The notes under the pieces: generated by a model
Databases searched by the model: none
Told to the model about the DNA's origin: nothing
What the model saw: only the letters and a program-made list of their open reading frames with translations
Position numbers and translations under genes: made by a program
Assembly (NCBI GenBank): GCA_029378245.1
Contig: JARKIF010000005.1
Location: 868,001-932,000, forward strand
Direction: 5' to 3'
DNA: 64,000 bases
DNA from: Roridomyces roridus
Lineage: Eukaryota > Basidiomycota > Agaricomycetes > Agaricales > Mycenaceae
Shown: piece by piece, positions 35,115-46,624 of the stretch
Layout of the letters: each line of letters opens with the position of its first letter
Numbering within the stretch: the first letter of the stretch is position 1

Positions 35115-35241
35115 GGGGAGAGACGTGTAAAGAGATGGAATTGCAGCAGTCGATCAATGGGCGCAGCCACAAGTTCTCGTGCCGTTCCCTTCTTGGCTTT
35201 CGCCCTCACCACTCACACTACTTCTTACATATTCTTCCACT

Positions 35242-36152
35242 ATGGCTGAAGAAAACCCCCTCGCCGTCAAGGTATGTTTGCACCAATAATTCTCTGTTGC
35301 GATCTTCAGCAACCCGTTGTCGCGCGCCCATCTCATTCACATCAATTTTTTTCTCCAGCAAGAGGAAGAGAACGATCCTCATTTCGAGCCCGTCGTCAAA
35401 CTCACCGAACAAGTCGACACGAAAACCCATGAGGAGGATGAGGAAGTGCTCTTCAAGATGTGCGTCTCTTGCACCTACGCGATCAGCCAGCTCCACTCAC
35501 CACGTTCTCTCCGCCACCAGGCGCGCCAAACTGTTCCGATTCGACGGCGACGCTGCTGAATGGAAGGAGCGCGGCACGGGCGATGTCCGTTTATTGGAAC
35601 ACAAGGAGACTCACAAAGTGAGATTGGTGATGAGACGTGATAAGACGCTCAAGGTCTGCGCCAACCATGTCAGTGAGTACCATTTCGTTCCGCGAAGCCT
35701 CTGCATGTCGTTGAAAATGCGCTTTGTACAGTCTCGTCTGACATGCGACTCCAACCCAACATCGGGTCTGATCGGTCCTGGGTTTGGAAGGTCGCCGCCG
35801 ACTACTCTGAGAGCCCTGCCACTGCGGAGACTCTGGCGATCCGCTTCGCCAACTCTGACAGTAAGCATATCTGCGCTTTCCTGGTTTTTGATCTCAATGA
35901 TTGCCACAAGATGCTGGCCAATTCAAGACTGCGTTCGAGGATGGGCAGAAGAAAAACGCTGCGCTGACCACGGATGCCCCTGCTGAAGCCCATGCACCGG
36001 CGACTGAGGAGAGCGTGGGCCCGACAACCGTCGCTCCCGAGACCGAGACCGAGACCAAGGCTGAGGCTGAAGAAGCCAAGGCTGAGGAGAGCGCTCCTGC
36101 TGACGCCACCGTGCCCGCCGATGCTCCTGCTGCCGACGCTGCGGCCGAGTAA
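35242..36152 (+). CDS. YRB1: Ran-binding protein 1 (Yrb1/Sbp1)
   Basis: Cytoplasmic partner of Ran-GTP that speeds GTP hydrolysis with RanGAP in nuclear transport. One RanBD is present: [81 protein letters not shown], and [20 protein letters not shown]. The tail is Ala/Glu/Pro-rich ([20 protein letters not shown]), as is usual in fungal RanBP1. Four introns join in frame, the first after the tenth codon. Confidence 0.94.
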
Positions 36153-36270
36153 TTTCTCTGCGTGTCTACCGAATACTTGAGTAGAACGAGCTGAAATGAA
36201 TTTGTATGACTGTATGGATGCATCAATGTGCGAGATGATAGCATAAATATTACAATGCACTGTAGGGTAG

Positions 36271-38296
36271 TCATATCCTCTCCGTGTTCTGTCGTTGCTT
36301 GTTCTCCTGATACTTGCGTTCCTCCTTTGCCCAAGCCTCGGAAAAAGCCGCGCTTTCGCCTCTATACCAACATTGAGCAGCGTCGCTACGCGCGGCGGTG
36401 ACGAGACAATATCGAACGCCCGAGCCCCTGTGAGAATTCAGTGGGTGAGTTTCGCCTGCTGTGAGAACACGCACGGTATGTCGTGCATCGAATCAAGCAA
36501 GACCTTCTCCTGTAGGATGGTTAGTTTGGTGAAAGATTCCCAGAAGAAGCCAGACCATGATCGCCCTCAAGCCTCTCGCGCCACCTCCCCGTTCCAGAGC
36601 CAGATGGCAGATTTCATCGAGGGCGGCACTGGAATCCACAGATGAAGTAGAGCGCTTCAAGATGGACAGTTGCTTGCCTAGTGAACTTGATCTCCACTCC
36701 AATGTTATTGAACTGGGACTGGTATTGTGAAATCAAAGACCCCTTGACTTCTGTCAATATACGCCGCAGATCTGGGACGGTCAATGGAGCAAGCGTAGCC
36801 ATGGTGGGTACCTGCCCGACGCCTCGTCAGGCATGAGATAGAGAGGAAAGAATGGTGGGCACCCTTGAGACAAATTCTGGTATAAACCCATATTTGACAA
36901 GATCTTGGATATTGTGCCTCAGAACACGGGGAGAAAACAATGGGAAAACGTACCGGCAGGATCGACGTTCTGATCCAGACTGGTTTGGATGTTTGGCGTA
37001 AAGTAGTTCTTGGAGGCGAAACCCATGGACTAGAAGCTGTCAGAGATCTTTGAAACGGCGACATGTCGACCTCACCCCTCGGTTCTCCGCGAGACGCTTT
37101 TTCACGATTTCATCCAAACCGACAAAAGCGCCGCTCAAAACGAAAAGGATGTTGGTCGTATCGATGTGGACCTGCTCCTCGGATTTCCCTGGACCGCGAG
37201 ATTGAACGGTGACAGTCGAGCCTTCCATCATCCGTAAGAGGGCTTGTTGTACACCCTCTCCGCCCACGTCACGTGAGCCATCTACGCCCGACTTTCTTGC
37301 GATTTTGTCAATTTCGTCGATGTAGATGATGCCCATCCCTGCGCGAGTCGGATCTCCGTTGGCCACAGTAACCTGCAAATAGGTTGAGATCAAGGCCCAG
37401 AGACATGATAGTCAACGATTGACCAGTCGTTGCACGCAAATATCCACATCGTCTCCGACATATCCAGCCTGGAAGATTGGTGAGGATGAAACAGGGAATG
37501 CGATTCAATGCTGACTTGGGTAAACGCTGTAGCATCGGATACTGAAAACGGTACGTCGAGAACTTTCGCCAAAGTCCGAACAACGTGAGTTTTGCCTAAG
37601 AAGAACAAAGTTAATTTTGTGCGCATTCTTGGGGGTGAAATTGTACCAGTTCCTGTTGGGCCGCTTCGTGGACCTGAGCGTGGCGAATTATTTTGCGCGT
37701 TCACTTACATGATTAGAACATTAGATTTATCGAATAGTTGGATCGGGGCTGGAGGCAGATATGCCCGCGAGGCAGGATGCTCGCGCAAAGGTCTTATTTG
37801 GGCCGTCGCCACTCCAGAGCGGGCTGCAGGAGCCACCCATTGATTCAGATGGTCAACGGTAGGGGAAGCAGACCCACGATCTTCCTCTGGGCCCATTCTG
37901 GCCATTAATTCCCTCTCGCGCGCCTCAAAAGTTGCCTTGGCTTGTATTCGTTGGTAGTGGTTGAATACACTGCAGGTTCTAAGATGACTTGCAGAATAAC
38001 GGTTTATTGCACGTACTTACGCGACAGACAAGACTTTCTTAGCTGTGCGCTGCCCGACGACGAACTGATCCAAGTATGCAGAAAGCTTTTCCACTCGTAA
38101 TCCGTCCCTGAACATCGAGTCGTGTAATGCTTACCTGCCGCGGGGTGGCCATGCCTAACAGCGGGGCATTTGATCTTGGAAATGATCTTTCACCTGCGCC
38201 GGAGTAGCCGCCAGTGCCGCCTAGGTTGGGCTGCGCATGAGTTTGGATGGTCCGGGTGGTCGAATAGACTGCGCGGGGCAGCTTCCGCAAGACCAT
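36271..38296 (-). CDS. MCX1: mitochondrial ClpX-type AAA+ unfoldase
   Basis: Matrix unfoldase of the HslU/ClpX family; in fungi it may act with or without ClpP. A short mitochondrial presequence ([20 protein letters not shown]) leads straight to [20 protein letters not shown]; the N-terminal zinc-binding domain of bacterial ClpX is absent. The AAA+ core has [34 protein letters not shown], Walker [33 protein letters not shown] and [15 protein letters not shown]. The C-domain has [40 protein letters not shown] and [11 protein letters not shown]. About ten introns all join in frame; one (36628-36676) is GC-AG. Confidence 0.93.
36628..36676 (-). other. GC-AG intron in the ClpX gene
   Basis: The exon ends AAGTTCACTAG, then gcaagcaact to ttccag (49 nt). 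Joining gives [17 protein letters not shown], normal ClpX wording. Reading through inserts 16 foreign residues and shifts frame. Confidence 0.85.
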
Positions 38297-38383
38297 GGAC
38301 GGGAGGTCCGAGTGGTACAATAGCGTAAGAATCAAGCTGTGGGATCATGATCATCAAACAACCCAAAGCACTCACCTCTTGCC

Positions 38384-40720
38384 ATGGGCCGATCTCGCTC
38401 TCGGTCACCCCGCCGAAGGTATGATGATGATACCGACCGCGAAAGAACTCGCGATCGTGCCAGAGACTCATCCAGACGAGTAGACGACTACGGCGACAAG
38501 AGGGACCGCAGCCGTAGCCCCGACAGACGAAAGCGAGACCGCAGTCGCAGCAGAGACGGCGAGCGAAAGGAGAAGAAGTGAGTTTATACACCTGGTCGTA
38601 TGGACTCCCACTAATTCAACAGGCGGAAACGAGACAAGTCGGAGGAACGCAAGGCACGCAAAGCAGAGAAGAAACGCGCTAAAGAAGAGGAAGAGGCGCG
38701 ACACGTCGCCGAGCTGAGCGTCTACAGTGCCACCGACAACCCGTTTCACGATGTGAACCTTGGCCAACAGTTCCGATGGCATAAGAAGAACGAGAAGGAA
38801 CGGAAACAAGGAATGTCATTGGGCGACTCGCAACGACGGGATGCGATGAGGCGCGTCGAGGCCAAAGAAGAGCTGGACCGACTGAATAAACGGCGGGCGG
38901 AGAGAGAAGTGGAGCAGCGGCTCAGGGAGGAGGAGGAAATGCGCATGGCGCGACTGCAGGAGACTTCTCAAATGTCGGATTGGCTGTCCAAGGACGGCGA
39001 ATTCCAGCTCGAGCAAGAAAGGCGACGAGCAGCAATACGCATCCAGGAGAAACGAGCGAAAGCTATCGATTTCCTGGCGCTCAATCTCAAGTATGTGAAC
39101 CCCGCGACGGAAGAAGAGGACGGAGAGGAGGACCATGCCGGTTTGGAGATTGATCTCGACGAGCCGTACAACATCTTCGATGCAAGTTACATTCCCTGTC
39201 CTCTTCGCCCTACTCATTCCCTCTCCAGAACCTTTCTGCAGTGCAAGTACAGGAACTGCATGAAGATATCGACCGGTACTTGACGCTGGAAACAAGTAGC
39301 ACCAACATTGATTTTTGGACGGTGCGTGCGCCACTCTTTCGGCCTCCACCGATAGCTGACGGCCACCAGAATATGATGGTCATATGCAAGGACCGCCTAG
39401 AACGGATCAACATTGATCAACGCATGGGCGTCCAGGCCGCAGCTGCCGTGGAAACCGATATTGCCGCTTTACTGGCGGGAAAAACATACGAGCAGCTCGC
39501 TTCTCTCCAGCGACAGATCCAGGACAAACTGACCAGCGGAGAGCCCGTTGATGTTGATTATTGGGAGGGTCTGTTGAAGAAACTACTTGTTTGGAAATCA
39601 AAAGTGCGTTCTTTCTGTACACCTGGCTCCGCTTCTGACAAGCACTAGGCCAAACTCAAAGGTTTACACGAAGTCGTTGTTCGCAACCGTCTTGAGCAAC
39701 TTCGCAAGCGGCAGAGAGACGAAGCTCTCCAAGCTCAGGAAGAGCTATTAGCGGGTGTGGTCAAGAATGTTACCATGCGGACAGAGCCTGTATTGGAGAT
39801 GTCTCAACAGGAGCTCGTTCCTGCTGATGAGATGGAGGAGTATCATCGAGACATGAGCCCGTCACCCATCGACATCACCAAGTTGACACCGGAGGAGCGC
39901 GAAATCGACATCTTGACGATAGAGCAATATCGTCGTACTCTCGTCAGTCTCGCCCATCAATTCTCTTGTCTCTTTCGACTCATCCGTATCCTAGTTTGAC
40001 CAACGTCGGGTGGTCGCTGCCTCGCGATTTGTGCCGAAAACTGCTCAGGTGGTTGCTGAAGTTCCCGAGGAAGAGACTCCCGTCAACGCGGATCTTGCCT
40101 CCGAAGCCTTGTACAGAGCAGAGGCCGAAAAGGATCTCGACGAAGAAGAGGAGCTGTTCAATCTCGAAGAAAGCATCACCAATCCGACCTCGTACAACTG
40201 GGAAGACAAGTACAGGCCGAGGAAGCCCCGTTACTTCAATCGCGTGCATACCGGCTACGAATGGAACAAGTACAACCAAACCCATTACGAGTGAGCCCAT
40301 CCTACTTGGACGTCTGGGTATGACTAATCTTGCTGCAGTACCGACAACCCCCCTCCCAAAGTCGTACAAGGATATAAAGTCTGGGCGCTTGGTTCCTTTC
40401 TTTTTCGTTGGCTGATCTTTTTCCCAGTTCAACATCTTCTATCCAGACCTCATCGACAAATCCAAAGCGCCGACCTACAAGATTGTCAAGGAACCGGGCA
40501 ACGAGGATACTGTGTTGCTTTATTTCAGTGCCGGACCTCCCTACGAAGACATTGCGTTCCGGATCGTCAATCGGGAATGGGAGTACTCTCACAAGCGGGG
40601 ATTCCGGAGCAGCTTCGACCGCGGTTGTCTGTCGCTCTGGTTCAACTTTAGGAGAAATGTATGTCCCGTTTGACTCGAAACTTACCGCAACTAAGTCCTT
40701 TACAGTTTTATCGCAAATGA
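38384..40720 (+). CDS. cactin, spliceosome-associated protein
   Basis: The conserved splicing factor Cactin/Cay1 begins with an SR/RD-rich stretch (MGRSRSRSPRRRYDDDTDRE). Next come a charged coiled region (NPFHDVNLGQQFRWHKKNEK, RLREEEEMRMARLQETSQMS) and the mid domain (IDLDEPYNIFDNLSAVQVQE, LTLETSSTNIDFWT). The CactinC domain has PTSYNWEDKYRPRKPRYFNR, TGYEWNKYNQTHYE, FNIFYPDLIDKSKAPTYKI, GPPYEDIAFRIVNREWEYS and FDRGCLSLWFNFRR, ending NFYRK. About nine introns are present; one (39182-39228) is GC-AG. No frame break is seen. In fission yeast Cay1 affects splicing of telomere-related transcripts. Confidence 0.92.
39182..39228 (+). other. GC-AG intron in cactin
   Basis: The exon ends ATCTTCGAT, then gcaagttaca to ctccag (47 nt). 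Joining gives PYNIFDNLSAVQVQELHEDI, the expected cactin wording. Confidence 0.85.
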
Positions 40721-40767
40721 TGTACCATATTTATTGTCACGTGTCCCCTTTGACCGTTCATCAATAC

Positions 40768-41921
40768 ATGTCTTTGTTCACCGGGGCCACCCACTCTTTC
40801 TTCAGTTCTCCCATGTCTCCGCCCACCAAATCCTTGCCATCTCCTGTGTCCAATGCGTCCAGTCCTCGCCAGGCCGCGAAGCCAAGTTGCTTCAGCTCAG
40901 CCGGCGTGGCCACACCCAGTGTGCGGCTGAAATACTTCCAAGCCGCCATCATCTCTTCCACTTGCGAACCACCTGCCGAGTCCAGCTCGAGGCAATGTCC
41001 TCCCTGGTCATCGTGGGCCGCCAGCCAATTCACCTTTGATTACCTCTTCACGCTCATGACCTGTTCGACGACACCGGAACTGTGAGCAGCAACTTGCCAC
41101 CCGTCTTTTATGTTCGTCACTGATCGTCTTTAAGCTTTATACGTCAATATCACCAGGAATACATAGATGTCCTTTTCAAGCTGGAAAAGGTCATTTGTGC
41201 CATGGGGACAATGTCAGACGGCGCGCCTCCGCCGTCCTTCTTCCAAAGCTTCTACTACTTGAAGCGTCTGTTTCCGAGGGGTTTTATTTCTCTCCAGGAC
41301 TTTACGGGCCAAGTGGGAACCACTACTCTCCTTCGGCTGTTTTCCACGGGAATTACTGTGGCTAATTTGGCGATATTTGAACAACGGAACCGCAATTTGG
41401 AGTGGTCAGTAAATTCTGCTTCATATCCAAAGCTGATCTAACTTGCATCAAGGGAAGAGATGTGCGGCATACCCGACTATTTTGTCGACACATTCGAGGA
41501 CGAGGCTTTAGCCGCCTTGAATGGCGACCTCTTCGACTTGTCTCGTGATAGAGACTTGTATCTGGACTGGTTGGGTCATCTTGGGGTTTTCACCGAGTCG
41601 CACCATTTTCGCGCCGCACACTCCTACCTGCGTACTTTGGCTAATCTCATTGCCTACACGCGCGCTCCCACCTCTTTCCTCCCGCTTCAAGACCGAGCGC
41701 GTCATGTGTGTCCAATCCATTTCTCTCGTCTGGAGAAATTGGCATCCACACTCTGCTTGGGAACGGGGGTGGCCCCGACATTGAACCTTTCGGCGTATCT
41801 GCCGCAAGAGATGAACTCACGCTCCACACCGACCGCGGCTGGTGTTTTGGCCACTGTAGTAGCCGAGTGCGACGCCCGCTTGCGTCATCCATTGTCGGTA
41901 CGGCCGAGTTGGTCTCAGTAG
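40768..41921 (+). CDS. unrecognised protein, possibly Agaricomycete-specific
   Basis: I do not recognise it. Three exons join in frame: a Ser/Pro-rich N-terminus (MSLFTGATHSFFSSPMSPPT), then the junction TTPELFIRQYHQEYIDVLFK, then FFQSFYYLKRLFPRGFISLQ, IFEQRNRNLEWEEMCGIPDY and FVDTFEDEALAALNGDLFDL, and the end AECDARLRHPLSVRPSWSQ. The joined phases support a real gene, and the acidic, aromatic-rich middle suggests a folded helical domain. It starts only 47 bp after the cactin stop, with a CACGTG 24 nt before the ATG. No membrane segment or known motif is visible. Confidence 0.6.
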
Positions 41922-42206
41922 CTAGATTTCATGGATATTTATCATCTCGCTAAACCGCGTCGCGTCGCGTCGATCGCGCAACAAGTCGCGTCTTCTTTGT
42001 GTAGCTACAAATACAGCTGGCTTCCTGACCGAGAAAGAGTCATTATTTGAGTCAGCCATTCGGGAAGAATGTCGTCGAAGGTTTATGTACATCTTGATGG
42101 GCAGTGCGCGGCGCTTGATATAGTACACCAACCTTTCTCCTCCAACCCTCACCATCTTCAACCACTCGAAACCTACTCAGCATCTGAAGAAGAGATACAC
42201 TCATCC

Positions 42207-45200
42207 ATGGCCGCATTAGACGTCAAGATGGATGTTGATGAGCCCACGATCGACGAGGGCTTGTACTCGCGTCAATTGTAAGTCTGCGCGATCCACCGCG
42301 CCGTTTCTGCTGCTAACCTGGTGCCTAGATACGTTCTCGGCCATGAAGGTCGGCTTAGCGTATCTGCCTACTGTAGCCCAACTCACAAGTTGTCCATCTA
42401 GCCATGAAGAAGATGGCGGCCTCCAATGTTCTTATTGTCGGAATGCAAGGCTTGGGAGTCGAGATAGGCAAATCCATCGTTTCTTCTGGTTATCTCATGC
42501 TCATCACCTTTGTTGCGTCTAGCCAAGGACATCGTGTTGGCTGGTGTCAAGTCCGTGACTGTCTACGATCCCGAGCCCGTGACAATACAGGACTTGAGCT
42601 CTCAAGTCCGTGGTATTATTACTCCAATGATTACTGTACTCATTCTCCCCATTAGTTCTTTTTGCGGACGGAGGACGTCGGCAAGTCTCGGGCTGACGCG
42701 ACCGTTCCCCGACTCGCCGAACTGAACGCATACGTTCCCGTGCGGAATCTGGGAGGGACCGCGGAGCAAGAGATCACCGTGGACTTGATCAAGGGTTTCC
42801 AAGTGCGCAAATCTCCGATCCTTTCCAGGGAATTCGGCCTTAATCTGCTCATAGGCCGTGGTTTTGTGCAACACCTCTTACACCAAACAGCTTGAAATCA
42901 ATAATTGGACTCATGAGAACGGAGTGTCCTTTATTGCTGCTGAAACTCGCGGGCTGTTTGGCTCCGTGTTCAACGATTTCGGTCCCAAATTCACCTGCGT
43001 TGACCCCACCGGAGAACAGCCGTTGACCGGCATGATTGTTTCTGTGGAACAGGCGCGTTTTGGGTCAATCTATTTATCCTCTGTCTAATCGATCCCTAGT
43101 CTTCCGAGGGTTTGGTGACGTGTTTGGACGAGACTCGGCACGGACTCGAGGACGGCGACTTTGTTACTTTCACCGAGGTCCAAGGCATGACTGAACTCAA
43201 CGGATGTGAACCTCGCAAAATCTCGGTCAAGGGCCCGTACACATTCACCATCGGAGATACGAGCAACCTCCAGGGCTACAAGGCTGGCGGAATTTTCACT
43301 CAAGTGAAGATGCCAAAAATTATCGAATTCGTAAGTTGAATGAGATGGTTCTTGTTAAGCCGTCACTTATCCAAACCAGAAATCTCTGCGAGAATCGATC
43401 ACGGCTCCAGAACACTTCTATACGGATTTTGCCAAGTTTGAACGACCAACTACATTGCACGCTGGCTTCCAAGCTTTATCAAAATTCAAGGAGCAACAGA
43501 AGCGTTTACCTCGTCCGAGGAACAGTGAGGACGCTGCTGCGGTGGTCGCGCTCGCCAAGGAGCTCGAACCCGAAATCGACGAGAAGATTGTCACCGAGCT
43601 TGCATACCAAGCGACCGGAGACATCGCTCCGTTGGTGGCAGTCATCGGTGCTTTCGTGGCGCAAGAAGTCCTCAAAGCATGTTCCGCTAAATTCCACCCA
43701 ATGGTCCAGCACATGTACTTTGACTCGCTCGAGTCTCTTCCTTCGAACCTGCCGTCGGAGCAGGATTGCCAGCCCATAGGCTCGCGTTACGATGCCCAGT
43801 ACGCCGTTTTTGGGAAAACCTTCCACGAGAAGGTCGCCAACCACCGCCAATTCCTCGTTGGCTCTGGTGCTATCGGTTGCGAGATGCTGAAGAACTGGAG
43901 CATGATGGGTTTGGCGTCGGGACCCAGAGGCGACATCCAAGTCACGGACCTCGACACCATCGAGAAGAGTAACTTGAACCGACAATTCCTGTTCCGGCCC
44001 AAGGACTTGGGCAAATTCAAAGCCGAGGTTGCTGCCGCTGCTGTTGCCGACATGAACCCGGATCTGAAAGGAAAGATCTCAGCGAGACAAGATGCCGTCG
44101 GCCCCGCGACTGAAAGTTGGTGACCTCCCACAATTCGTAAGCACTGTTTAACGCGATCTGTTATCCAGATGTGTACACGGAAGAATTCTTTGCGAGCATC
44201 GACGGTGTTACGAACGCGTTGGACAATGTGAAAGCTCGTCAGTTGACTGGGTTACTTTTACCTTTGGTTCTTACTGACCGATCCTAGGCTTGTACATGGA
44301 CCAGCGTTGCGTCTTCTACAACAAGCCGCTGCTCGAATCGGGCACGCTGGGAACCAAGGGCAACGTCCAAGTGGTTGTGCCCCACGTAACAGAGTCCTAC
44401 TCCTCTTCGCAAGACCCGCCTGAGAAGGAGACGCCTTCTTGCACCGTCAAGAACTTCCCCAATGCTATTCAGCACACCATCGAAGTTAGTCCATGTTTTA
44501 CTTGCCGTTTTCTTTGTATAACTTGATCCAGTGGAGTCGAAAGGCCTTTGAGGACTTTTTCATCAAACCCGCTGAAGCCGTCAATGCTTATCTCTCTGAT
44601 CCCAACTACTTGGAGAATACCCTCAAGTACTCGGGTCAGCAGAAGGAACAAATCGAACAAATCCTGTCGTATCTTGTGACGAACAAGCCCCTGACATTCG
44701 AGGAATGCATAATCTGGGCCCGTCTCAAGTTTGAGGAGAACTACACGAACGAGATAAAGCAGCTTCTGTTCAGTCTTCCCAAGGATGCCACGACAACCTC
44801 GGGCCAGCCGTTCTGGAGTGGTCCCAAGCGGGCTCCTGATCCATTGGTCTTCAACTCCAACGACGTAAAATTTCCTCGTATTCGTTGTCTCTTTGATTAA
44901 CAACTGCCTTCAGCCCGTTCACCTGGATTACATCATCGCAGCTGCCAATCTGCACGCCTACAACTACGGTTTGCGTGGGGAGACGGACCCTGCAATCTTC
45001 CGCAAGGTGGCCGACTCTGTCGTGGTCCCAGAATTCGTGCCCAAGGACGGAGTGAAGATTCAGATCAACGAGAATGAACCTGTGGCTCAAGCTGGTGGCG
45101 GAGGCAAGTTGTGCATGTGTCTTGAAAAATAGCGGCAACTGACTTTGCTGGCAGACGACCTCGGAGATCTGGCGTCCAGGCTCCCTGCACCATCTTCTTT

Positions 45201-45935
45201 GGCTGGATACCGTTTGACGCCTGTTGAATTCGAGAAGGATGACGATACTAACCACCACATTGATTTCATAACTGCGGCTTCGAACCTGCGGGCGATGAAC
45301 TACAACATCACCCCAGCAGATCGTCACACCACCAAGCAGATCGCTGGCAAAATCATCCCCGCAATCGCGACCACCACGTCGCTCGTAACAGGTCTGGTCT
45401 GCCTCGAGCTGTACAAGGTATGTTCCTACCATCACTATGGTCCATCTATTCATGCTCGCCCAGATCATCGACGGCAAGACCAAGCTCGAAGACTACAAGA
45501 ATGGTTTCGTCAACCTGGCCCTCCCATTCTTCGGTTTCTCGGAGCCCGTGGCTGCCAAGAAATCCAAGTACGGTGAAACCGAGTGGACGTTGTGGGATCG
45601 CTTCGAGTTCGAGAACGACCCAACCCTTCAGGATATCGTCACTTGGTTCCGGACCAATCACAAGCTGGAAATTACCATGGTCAGCCAAGGCGTCAGCATG
45701 CTGTGGAGTTCCTTCATTGGCAAGAAGAAGGTTTGCTGTCTCTCTCACAACCTCGTCCCATTATTCACGGCCTGTCCAGAGCGAGGAGAGGTTACCGATG
45801 AAGTTCAGTAAGCTGGTGGAATTCGTCAGCAAGAAGGCCATTCCTCCACACTCGAAACAGCTCGTTGTGGAGGTCATGGTCTCGGACGAAGACGACGAGG
45901 ATGTCGAGGTGCCATTCATCGTCGTCAAGATTTGA
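42207..45935 (+). CDS. UBA1: ubiquitin-activating enzyme E1
   Basis: Activates ubiquitin by adenylation and thioester formation. The start [18 protein letters not shown] is chosen for fit with fungal E1s; an ATG at 42069 in the same reading is possible. Domains: inactive adenylation half ([37 protein letters not shown]), active half ([36 protein letters not shown]), catalytic Cys in [20 protein letters not shown], second catalytic Cys region ([40 protein letters not shown]), and the C-terminal ubiquitin-fold domain ending EVPFIVVKI. About 15 introns are present; two (43053-43099 and 45104-45154) read GC-AG. No frame break is seen. Confidence 0.96.
43053..43099 (+). other. GC-AG intron in UBA1 (first)
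   Basis: The exon ends GTGGAACAG, then gcgcgttttg to ccctag (47 nt). Joining gives [18 protein letters not shown] in frame. Confidence 0.7.
45104..45154 (+). other. GC-AG intron in UBA1 (second)
   Basis: The exon ends GGTGGCGGAG, then gcaagttgtg to tggcag (51 nt). Joining gives [20 protein letters not shown] in frame. Confidence 0.8.
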
Positions 45936-46624
45936 GTTGCCGAGAACAGTAGTAATAGAAACTGAATGTACATTTACCAATCCGATGCTTTTTTGCCTGA
46001 CAACGTTTTTGGGAAACAGAATGTATTGGATCGCATTCGTAACCCGTAACAACATAACTACTTACTTGCCTAAAAGGCGGAGGGGAGGAGGGTGATGGAA
46101 ATGACAGGGGGGCGGGGTGAGGGAATGGGCGTACGTGGGATGGAGGGTAGGGGGAAGAGGTAAAAGGATGAAGACAAAGAAATGTTTTTTGGTGTTTAAA
46201 AAGATTTTTTGCGCTTTTTTTTGGTGCCCAGAACGGAGCGGTGTATGGGAGAAAAAAACGCAAACAAAGACGTGGTGAAGGTGTGTATAAATACCCGACA
46301 CGAAGGTGAAGTGGGTACATGCCGATAATGGTCCCTGTGCGAATCACGAAAAGGGAAAAAAAAAGGGTGATCGGCGGGCGGGGGGCTCGGTTGTATGGGA
46401 AGGGGCTGTCATCCCATGGACAGGATGGATATGTCGTTAGATTGGGAGGCCCGGGACAAGGAGATGATGAGAAGTGACAGACGAGGCGGATATTGACGAG
46501 ACAAGTGGGCAATAGTACAGTGTGGCCGCGAACTGGATTCAACCAGTGCACACTGGGGGCGGCCAGAGTATGATAGAGAGACAGTCTATTGGAGGGCTCA
46601 AGATGCAAGCATGAGGGCCGCCGC
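45936..46624. other. 689-bp convergent intergenic region with G-rich tracts
   Basis: This lies between the UBA1 stop and the cyclin stop. The plus strand is G-rich: GGGGGGCGGGGTGAGGGAAT followed by GGG (46107-46129) fits a four-tract G-quadruplex pattern, and a second G-rich patch lies near 46375-46390. T-runs at 46185-46222 may serve polyadenylation of either transcript. No gene is supported. Confidence 0.5.

Noticed and set aside
40761..41033. Minus-strand frame of 90 residues
   Set aside because: Opposite the first exon of the plus-strand gene at 40768, whose exon phases join correctly.
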